DNA of 64,000 nt from JALORV01 sp963703945 (GTDB lineage Bacteria > Pseudomonadota > Gammaproteobacteria > Burkholderiales > Burkholderiaceae_F), in contig CAVPGM010000009.1 in NCBI GenBank assembly GCA_963703945.1, forward strand, positions 186,001 to 250,000. The letters are read 5' to 3'. The translations under genes and the position numbers were made by a program. Below are positions 57,555-64,000 of this stretch, piece by piece. The notes below the pieces were generated by a model. The model did not search any database. It was given only the letters and a program-made list of their open reading frames with translations, and was not told the DNA's origin. How positions within the stretch are numbered: the first letter of the stretch is position 1; each line of letters begins with the position of its first letter.

Positions 57555-58646
57555 ATGAGGAGCAGTCTCTTGCTGGCCGCCGCATTGATGTGGCCAATGA
57601 GCAGCATGGCCGCCGATTTCGGCACCAGGGGAGGTGCCGGACCCGGCAACATCGACGGGATCATGAAGGTCTTGAAGCAGGATCCCTACGACCTCGAGCT
57701 GCTGATCAGCTTCGGCACATCGCGCGGCGGCTCCGCCGGTCACCTTGCTCTTGCGATTGCAGATGCAGACTCCGGTGACGACCTCGTGTACTCGGCGAAC
57801 TTCTATGCCGATCGATCGCGCAAGCATTCGACAGGGTTTTACACCGACGAACTGATGGTGCGCGTGCCGAAGAACGAGTATCTGTACGGCACGACGTCTT
57901 CACTCGGCGATACGGCATCGTTCGGGCTGGATTTCGGCGAGATCTACAAACGTTCTGTCGTCGGAGTGCGCGTTTACGGCGTGCCGGTGAGCGAACGGAA
58001 AGACATAGCCGACTTCTTCGCGCGCATCAACGACGACTACCGCAAGCGTGCCCGCAATACCGAGTACCACCGTGGCGAGGTTCGCTACGACTACCTCCGA
58101 CTGAACTGCGCGAAGACGATCGGTGCGGCGTTCCGGTATGGCGCCGGATACAAGGATCTCGAAGTGACGAGTGCGCGGCTGCTGTCCCGAACCCGCCTGG
58201 TGGCAGCCGCCAACGCCAACATCCCGAGCGAGATGGCCATGCGCCTGATGCAGGAGTGGAACGCACGCGGCTACCGGATGGACGTCGTGTTCTACCGTAA
58301 GTACCCAGGGTCGAACTACGTCGATCCACACGATGACGAACCGGTGGCGTTCAAGGACCTGCCGGATCGCTTTCCGTCGGTGCTGTCGCGCGACTTCCGC
58401 AAGGGCGAATGGCAGTACGAGGATCCGGACAATCTCTTCGTGCTGTACCTGCTCTACAACATCGCCCGCCACAGCGTGGTGGTCGACGAGGCCACGAAGA
58501 TGCTCGAGATCGGACGGAGCAAGACGCCGATGCCATACGTGGAAGCAGCGAAGCTGGCGGCTGAAAGCGCAACGTCGGACAGCGAGAACTTCGGGCGACG
58601 CGTGTCGTTCCGACCGAAGGGGACAACGATCGACGCTGAACCGTGA
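57555..58646 (+). CDS. Exported protein with possible permuted NlpC/P60 fold
   Basis: 363 residues with a signal peptide (LLLAAALMWPMSSMAADFG). Two features suggest a circularly permuted papain-like amidase: His63 in GGSAGHLALAIA and Cys185 in RYDYLRLNCAKTIG, in the order His then Cys as in YiiX/DUF4105-type proteins. The remainder is helical and rich in Asp, Arg and Tyr. It is divergent from the patatin gene across 213 bases. Enzymatic activity is an inference from residue spacing only. Confidence 0.7.
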   Translation: MRSSLLLAAALMWPMSSMAADFGTRGGAGPGNIDGIMKVLKQDPYDLELLISFGTSRGGSAGHLALAIADADSGDDLVYSANFYADRSRKHSTGFYTDELMVRVPKNEYLYGTTSSLGDTASFGLDFGEIYKRSVVGVRVYGVPVSERKDIADFFARINDDYRKRARNTEYHRGEVRYDYLRLNCAKTIGAAFRYGAGYKDLEVTSARLLSRTRLVAAANANIPSEMAMRLMQEWNARGYRMDVVFYRKYPGSNYVDPHDDEPVAFKDLPDRFPSVLSRDFRKGEWQYEDPDNLFVLYLLYNIARHSVVVDEATKMLEIGRSKTPMPYVEAAKLAAESATSDSENFGRRVSFRPKGTTIDAEP

Positions 58647-58935
58647 AGCCCCGCCAAGCTGGCTCGGCAAGCCCTGCGACCGCGGGCAATAAAGCGCGGA
58701 TGAACCGGCCGCCCGCCTACCGATCGCGCGTTCACGTGCACGATTGCCCCGCCGTCCTGCAGAACGCGGCAGCTCAGCGCCTCTCTTTGTTCCTGAGGAT
58801 CACAAGCTGATGAGGAATTCACACGCACCGTGAGCAGCCGGGTGCGCGGCATGAATATCCACCGCCGGCAAGACTCTTCCTCTTTACTGCCGGTCGCCGG
58901 GGCGCCACCATGCGGGTCTGATACAGGAGACTCGT

Positions 58936-59905
58936 ATGAAACGACGCCAGTTGCTGCAGGCATCGGCCGCACTGCTATGCCTTCCCAGCCTCGCGCGCGC
59001 CCAGAGTTACCCCACGAAGCCCATCCGCTACATCGTCCCCGTGGCCGCCGGCGGCGGTAACGACATGATCGCCCGCGTGGTGACGCAGCGCTGGGGCGCG
59101 GTGCTGGGCCAGCCGTTCGTGGTGGAGAACCAGGGCGGCGGTGGTGGCGTCATCGCCAGCCAGACCGTGGCCCGCGCCGCGCCCGACGGCTACACGCTGA
59201 TGCAGGGCTACGTCGCCACCCATGGCACGAATCCCGCGACCCGCAAGGTGCCGTACGACCCGATCAAGGACTTCACGCCGATCGGCATGATCGGTGCCAC
59301 GCCAAACGTGCTCGTGGTTGCCGCGTCGGTTCCGGCCAAGACGCTCGCCGAGTTCATTGACTACGTGAAGCGCAATCCCGACACAGTGAGCTACGGCTCG
59401 GCGGGACCCGGCTCACTGACGCACCTGACGATGGAGCTGCTCAAGCAGCAGGCAGGCCTGTCCATGACGCACATTCCCTACAAGGGCATCGCGCCGGCGT
59501 TCAACGACCTGCTGGGCGGCCAGACGCAGGCGATGTTCCCCGGCCTGGCCGCAGCACTGCCGCACTTGCGTTCGGGGCGCGTCCGCGCGCTTGCGGTGAC
59601 GGGACCCAAGCGCAGCCCGCAGCTACCGGACGTGCCGACGATGGACGAGGCTGGCTTCAAGGGCTTCGATGCCATGCAGTGGTACGGCTCGGTCGGACCG
59701 GCAGGCATGTCGGTCGAAGTGGTCAAGACGGCTGAACGAAACCCAGGTGACCGTACTGAAGGACCCGGATCTGCGCGAGAAGCTTGCGGGCGAGGCGGTG
59801 GAACCGTGGCCGATGACGCCGGACCAGTTCGGCCAGTTCATCCGCAGCGAGATCCAGCGTTGGACCGCATTGGCCCAGGCGCGCAACATCAAGCTCGAGG
59901 ATTGA
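58936..59905 (+). CDS. Bug-type solute-binding protein (tripartite tricarboxylate transporter family), one frameshift
   Basis: Signal peptide MKRRQLLQASAALLCLPSLA, then the TctC/Bug fold: YPTKPIRYIVPVAAGGGNDM, GQPFVVENQGGGGGVIASQT, GYVATHGTNPATRKVPYDPI and MTHIPYKGIAPAFNDLLGG. An extra A near 59735 breaks the frame; removing it joins VVKRLNETQVTVLKDPDLRE and restores 322 residues, the normal length. Bug proteins bind carboxylates in the periplasm; here the TctA/TctB membrane parts are absent and the neighbours are catabolic enzymes. Confidence 0.9.
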
Positions 59906-59973
59906 ACACCGCTGGCCACGGGGCGGCCCTTCCTCCCTCGTGCATTTCCACTTCCGTCAGAAGGGAACCTCCT

Positions 59974-61347
59974 GTGGCTCGCAACACTCAGGTCGCCGCC
60001 GACACTCAGGCGCCACCGATCACCGACATCCTGGCGCGCTTCGTCGCCGGGCATCCCACACGCGGCTGGAGCGACGCGGTCGAGCGCGAGGCGCACCGCA
60101 CGTTCTACAACTGGGTGGGGTGTGCCATCGGCGCCGCGCGCCACGAGGCGGCCGATGCCGCGCTCGCGGCGGCCGCGATGCTCGAGTCCGGCGCCGCAGG
60201 CCACCGTGCTCGGCCGCAGCGAGCGCGTCGACATGGCGAGCGCCGCGCTCGTCAACGGCATCACCTCGCACACCTTCGATTTCGACGACACGCACCTCAA
60301 GACCATCATTCACCCGGCCGGGCCGGTCGCCTCGGCGGTGCTGGCACTGGCCGAGCACCGGAACGCGCGTGGTCGCGATGTGGTCGACGCGCTGGTGCTC
60401 GGCATCGACGTCTCGTGCCGCATCGGCAATGTCATGTACCCCGATCATTACGACCGCGGCTGGCACATCACGGGCTCGACCGGCATGCTGGGCGCCGCAG
60501 CCGGCTGCGCGCGCCTGCTGCAGCTCGATGCGCACCGCACCGCCATGGCGCTGGGCATCGCGGCGTCTCAGCCGGTGGGCCTGCGCGAGCAGTTCGGCAC
60601 CATGACCAAGCCCTTTCATCCGGGTGCTGCGGCGCGCGCTGGTCTGACCTCGGCACTGCTGGCCATGCACGGCTTCACCTCCAGCGCGCGCGCTCTGGAG
60701 GCGCCGCGCGGCTTCGTGCAGGTGGTGTCGGACAAGCGCGCGTGGGACGAGGTGACTGACGAGCTCGGCGAGCGGTTCGAAATCTCGTTCAACACCTACA
60801 AGCCCTTCGCCTGCGGCATCGTGATCCATCCCAGCATCGACGCGGCGGTGCAGCTGCGCGACACAGGGCGTTGTGCCGGAGCAGGTCGAGCGCATCGAAC
60901 TGCGCGTGCACTCGCTGGTGCTCGAGCTCACCGGCAAGAGAGAGCCGCGCGACGGCCTGCAGGGCAAGTTCAGCGTCTACCACGGCGTTGCGGCCGGCCT
61001 GATCTTCGGGCGCGCCGGCGAGCCGGAGTTTTCGGATCGAGATCGTCAACCGACCCGACGTCGTCGCGCTGCGCAACAAGGTCCAGGCCACCGTCGACGA
61101 CTCGATCGACGAGGCCGCCGCCCACGTCACCGCGGTGCTGAACGATGGACGTCGCGTCGAGGTGAACGTCGAGCATGCGATCGGCTCGCTCGAGCGGCCG
61201 CTCACCGATGCGCAGCTGGACGCCAAGTTCTCCGCGCTGGTCGCGCCGGTGCTGGGCGCGCGGAAAGTCGGCGCGATCGCGGAGGCCTGCCGCGGCCTCG
61301 CCGCGCTCGGCGACGTGCGTACGCTGACCGCGTTGTGCCGACCGTGA
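59974..61347 (+). CDS. MmgE/PrpD family protein, three frameshifts
   Basis: GTG start (VARNTQVAADTQAPPITDIL). The MmgE/PrpD pattern is clear: WVGCAIGAARHEAADAALAA, VNGITSHTFDFDDTHLKTII, ALVLGIDVSCRIGNVMYP, TMTKPFHPGAAARAGLTSAL and FNTYKPFACGIVIHPSIDAA. Extra bases near 60190, 60860 and 61030 must be removed to read 456 residues. The family includes 2-methylcitrate dehydratase and cis-aconitate-type dehydratases; with the neighbouring Bug protein and isopropylmalate-like dehydrogenase it suggests degradation of a branched or tricarboxylic acid. Confidence 0.88.
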
Positions 61348-61357
61348 GCGAGTTCGC

Positions 61358-62434
61358 ATGACTACCGCGTCGCTGCGCATCGGCGTCCTCGATGGCGACG
61401 ACATCGGGCTCGAAATCGTCCCGGCCGCGGTCGAAGTCGCGCGCGAGGCCGCCCGTCTACGCAACCTCCAAATCGACTGGCAGCCGCTGCCGATCGGACG
61501 ACGCGCACTCGACACTCACGGCCATACGCTGCCGCCGTCGACGCTGGAGGCGCTGCGTACGCTGGACGGCTGGATCCTCGGCCCCATCGGCCACCGCGCG
61601 TATCCGAAGCAGCCCAATGCAATCAACCCGCATCCGATCCTGCGCAAGCAGTTCAACCTGTTCGCCAACGTGCGACCAACACGGTCATACCCGGACATCG
61701 GCTGCCTGCACGATGGCGTGGATCTCGTGATCGTGCGCGAGAACAACGAGGGCTTCCAGCCGGACCGCAACATGGTGGCGGGCTCCGGAGAGTTCCGTCC
61801 CACCGACGAGGTGACGCTGTCAGTGCGCGTGATCACGCGCACGGGCAGCCGCCGCGTCGCGCAAGCCGCCTTCGAGCTTGCGCGGCAGCGACGCAGGAAG
61901 CTGACCTATGTGCACAAGGACACCGTGTTCAAGCTCAGCTGCGGCATGTTCGTCGAGGAGTGCAAGCGCCTGGCTGCCGATTACCCCGACGTGGCGGTCG
62001 ACGATGTCATCGTCGACACCTTCGCAATGAGGCTGGTCCGTGACCCGCAGACGTTTGACGTGGTCGTCACCACCAACATGTTCGGCGACATCCTGTCCGA
62101 CGAGGCAGCGGGCCTGGTGGGCGGGCTGGGGATGGCACCGGGACTCTGTATCGGTGATGGCGACATCGCAATGGCACAGGCCACGCACGGTTCGGCGCCC
62201 GACATCGCCGGCAAGGGCATCGCCAACCCGTACTCCATGATCGAGTCCACCCGCATGCTGCTCGAGTGGTTGGGCCATCGCCGCCATTGCCCCGAAGCCG
62301 TGGCTGCCGCCGCGGATATATCGCGTGCTCTTACCGCTGCGCTTGCGGATCCGAAGGCCCGCACGCGCGATATCCGTGGCAGCGGTAACACCTCTACGTT
62401 CACGAAGGCCGTGTTGCGCAACCTCGCTGGTTGA
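61358..62434 (+). CDS. Isopropylmalate/tartrate dehydrogenase-like enzyme
   Basis: 358 residues of the isocitrate/isopropylmalate dehydrogenase family: LRIGVLDGDDIGLEIVPAAV at the start, VIVRENNEGFQPDRNM in the substrate loop, KLTYVHKDTVFKLSCGMF with the catalytic Lys, VVVTTNMFGDILSDEAAGLV with the metal Asp and THGSAPDIAGKGIANP with the NAD-binding His/Asp. It oxidises a 2-hydroxy dicarboxylate with decarboxylation. The catabolic setting argues against leucine synthesis (no leuC/leuD nearby) and for a tartrate- or methylmalate-type substrate. Starts 10 bases after the PrpD-family stop. Confidence 0.87.
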   Translation: MTTASLRIGVLDGDDIGLEIVPAAVEVAREAARLRNLQIDWQPLPIGRRALDTHGHTLPPSTLEALRTLDGWILGPIGHRAYPKQPNAINPHPILRKQFNLFANVRPTRSYPDIGCLHDGVDLVIVRENNEGFQPDRNMVAGSGEFRPTDEVTLSVRVITRTGSRRVAQAAFELARQRRRKLTYVHKDTVFKLSCGMFVEECKRLAADYPDVAVDDVIVDTFAMRLVRDPQTFDVVVTTNMFGDILSDEAAGLVGGLGMAPGLCIGDGDIAMAQATHGSAPDIAGKGIANPYSMIESTRMLLEWLGHRRHCPEAVAAAADISRALTAALADPKARTRDIRGSGNTSTFTKAVLRNLAG

Positions 62435-62521
62435 GCCACGCGGGCGTCTGGTCAGATCGTTCGCCGCGGTAATTTCCCACGCAGTCACCCGACAGGCTCA
62501 GATGCTCGTCGATTTCCTGGG

Positions 62522-63556
62522 CTAGCGGTTGAGTCGGTTGCGCGTTTCCTCAAGCTGCCCCGCGAGCTGGGTGGCGACGAGGTTGCGCGCGATCGAACGG
62601 CGTATCGACGAGCCGATGCCCGTGACTTGGTCGGTGAATGTGTGGTTCACCGCGAAGACCAGCGACGCATCGGCGTACGGAATCACGCCGACCAGGGTCA
62701 GCATCGAGTTGTATTGACTTGACGCGTAGAAGTGGACTTCAGCACCCAGCGCCGACGCCGCGCCGCGGGTGCGCAGCTCCGCCGACAACACGAGCACGTT
62801 CTCGCGCTCAACGCTGCGCTCCATCCAGTAGTAGCTGCACCCCGGACCGGCCGCGGCGAGCTGTTCGAGGGCGCCCGGGAAAACTTCGTGCACGAACGAC
62901 AGGCTGGCGAGCGCGCTGCGCAGCTCGACGCGCGGATCGACGACCCGGCCGTCCTCGCGCACGTACGGCTCCACGCCTGCGACGCCGCGCACGGCGTACG
63001 CGCGCAGGCGCGCGCCTAGGATCTCGGCGAGGACAGTGCGCACGCGGCCGGCGAGATCCGGCGCCGCTCGGTCGAGCCGTGCCAGCCGATCGCCTTCGGC
63101 GATGCTCAGATTCAAGGAGCGCCGCGGCGACTTGAGGACCTCGGCGATGCGGTTCGAGTCAGGCAGCGGTAGCTCCGCGAACGCGGGGCTGTCGCTCGCG
63201 CCAGGTCGCAGCGCCTGGTAGCGCTTCGCCTGATGAACCCGGAGAAAGGTCTCGGAGTGCAGAAACGCGTCGACCACCGCCGACGCCTCCTTCCCGCGCA
63301 CGAGCAGCAGCGCGCCGGCCGCGACGATCTCGTCGGCGAGTTTCTCCTGGCTCGGCACGCCGTTGTGTACGACCGCGCCCTTCTCGAGCTCGGGCAGAAG
63401 CTTGGTCGGGTCGAGGCCGAGGTAACGCATCAGCTCGCCCGTGAAGCGCGTGCTGTCGCCGACTTGACCCGATGCGGTGGGGGCGGCGAGGAGGCCCAGC
63501 GAGAGCGCGAGCAAGGTACACCGCAAGATGCGGGAGATCAGCATGGGCGAGAGCAT
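62522..63556 (-). CDS. Exported protein of unknown family
   Basis: 344 residues from MLSPMLISRILRCTLLALSL (start chosen at 63556; ATG 63544 is an alternative; the frame opens at 63898). The signal peptide ends near APTASGQ. The mature part alternates helical, Leu/Arg/Glu-rich segments (LAGRVRTVLAEILGARLRAY) with a beta-rich end (FYASSQYNSMLTLVGVIPYA, SLVFAVNHTFTDQVTGIG). A single Cys occurs in the mature chain (GPGCSYYWMERSVE). I do not recognise a family; it may be a periplasmic or outer-membrane associated protein. Convergent with the dehydrogenase gene. Confidence 0.7.
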   Translation of the reverse strand: MLSPMLISRILRCTLLALSLGLLAAPTASGQVGDSTRFTGELMRYLGLDPTKLLPELEKGAVVHNGVPSQEKLADEIVAAGALLLVRGKEASAVVDAFLHSETFLRVHQAKRYQALRPGASDSPAFAELPLPDSNRIAEVLKSPRRSLNLSIAEGDRLARLDRAAPDLAGRVRTVLAEILGARLRAYAVRGVAGVEPYVREDGRVVDPRVELRSALASLSFVHEVFPGALEQLAAAGPGCSYYWMERSVERENVLVLSAELRTRGAASALGAEVHFYASSQYNSMLTLVGVIPYADASLVFAVNHTFTDQVTGIGSSIRRSIARNLVATQLAGQLEETRNRLNR

Positions 63557-63729
63557 ATGCCGCTCTTGATGCTCGCGACATCCCGACGATCGATTGGCCA
63601 TGCGCAAGGGCGGCGACGAACACTCCTCGACGCCTGCTTTCGGGCCGTGATCGGAGCGGTCGCTGACGTAGCGTCGGGCGTCGTAACCATGACCCAACAT
63701 CCATTCGCTTTTTGGTTCGCGTTGCTTTC

Positions 63730-64000
63730 TTAGGACGCCCGCAGCCGCGGCACCGCCCAATCCACGAACGCACGGACATTGGCCGACAACAGCCGTGCTT
63801 GCGGGTAGACGAGCTGGATCGGCACGGGCTCGGGCTCGAAGCTCTGCAACACGCGCTTGAGTTTGCCTACGTCGAGCAGCGCCTGCACCTGGTAGCAAAG
63901 AAACTGGCCCGGACCAACTCCGCGCAGGCAGGCGTCGATAGCGGCGTCGACCTGATTCGTGGCGAGCGCAGAGGGCACCTCGATCTGCGCGTTGCCGCCG
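63730..64000 (-). CDS. LysR-type transcriptional regulator, partial at window edge
   Basis: The visible part is the C-terminal end of a LysR substrate-binding domain: PSALATNQVDAAIDACLRGV, GPGQFLCYQVQALLDVGKLK and the closing VRAFVDWAVPRLRAS. The open frame continues past 64000, so the helix-turn-helix part lies outside the window. LysR regulators near catabolic clusters usually sense the pathway substrate, so it may control the Bug-PrpD-dehydrogenase unit, but the intervening exported-protein gene leaves this open. Confidence 0.8.
   Translation of the reverse strand, partial: GGNAQIEVPSALATNQVDAAIDACLRGVGPGQFLCYQVQALLDVGKLKRVLQSFEPEPVPIQLVYPQARLLSANVRAFVDWAVPRLRAS

Noticed and set aside
58454..58972. 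Minus-strand 172-residue frame over the end of the NlpC-like gene and its 3' spacer
   Set aside because: The segment over 58660-58800 has a reasonable amino acid mix (REALSCRVLQDGGAIVHVNA), but no start codon or ribosome site stands out and most of the frame is antisense to a real gene.

Overview
The window is a 64 kb piece of a high-GC betaproteobacterial chromosome, most likely Burkholderiales. The evidence is the gene order rimP-nusA-infB-rbfA-truB-typA, a lexA-imuA pair, a Bug-type solute-binding protein and DUF2788/DUF2069/DUF4124 proteins typical of that group. Both edges cut genes: a di-haem oxidoreductase on the left and a LysR regulator on the right. Many ordinary or essential genes (infB, nusA, rimP, rluB, an RND pump, a PrpD-family protein and others) are each broken by one or a few single-base indels, and removing these restores normal lengths. 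I read this mainly as consensus error in a long-read or metagenome assembly, not as gene decay.

Layout. 1-7.7 kb: DUF1111 cytochrome-like enzyme, CBS protein, hydroxypyruvate isomerase and proline iminopeptidase, O-acetylhomoserine sulfhydrylase, a hairpin-rich repeat, an alpha/beta hydrolase, YihY. 7.8-10.5 kb: wrbA, DUF2069 and an FAD-linked oxidase, split by a small palindromic element with perfect 20-bp inverted ends. 10.6-16 kb: exported proteins, two DUF4124 paralogues, dusA, DUF2788, a second small inverted-repeat element, DUF2189 and a DMT exporter. 16-26.6 kb: the translation and transcription block typA, truB, rbfA, infB, nusA, rimP, rluB, scpB on the minus strand, with a clear promoter and attenuator before rimP.

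27-36.4 kb is an accessory array of short, almost all minus-strand genes (GFA, VOC, GNAT, DUF1697, DUF1272, zinc ribbon, ABM, PsiE-like, DUF2332, cupin), interrupted by the plus-strand SOS genes lexA-imuA, which have a clear LexA box. 36.7-40.8 kb holds a TIR-domain membrane protein translationally coupled to an OmpA-like lipoprotein and followed by an M23 peptidase; this is the best candidate for an undescribed envelope-linked system. 40.8-45.1 kb is an RND efflux operon. 46-47.6 kb is a divergent DUF2182/DUF1326 pair.

47.6-54.6 kb is a visibly more AT-rich island bordered by gene fragments (a truncated SDR; a thioesterase and a dienelactone hydrolase truncated head-to-head). It carries a large wHTH-ATPase-TPR regulator, an NmrA-like protein and two small exported proteins that share an almost identical 24-bp upstream motif. 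55-64 kb carries a patatin autotransporter (type Vd-like) divergent from a possible permuted NlpC/P60 protein, then a Bug protein, PrpD-family protein and isopropylmalate-dehydrogenase-like set that looks like a carboxylate catabolism unit, an exported protein of unknown function and the partial LysR gene. No tRNA, rRNA, CRISPR array, integrase or transposase gene was recognised.
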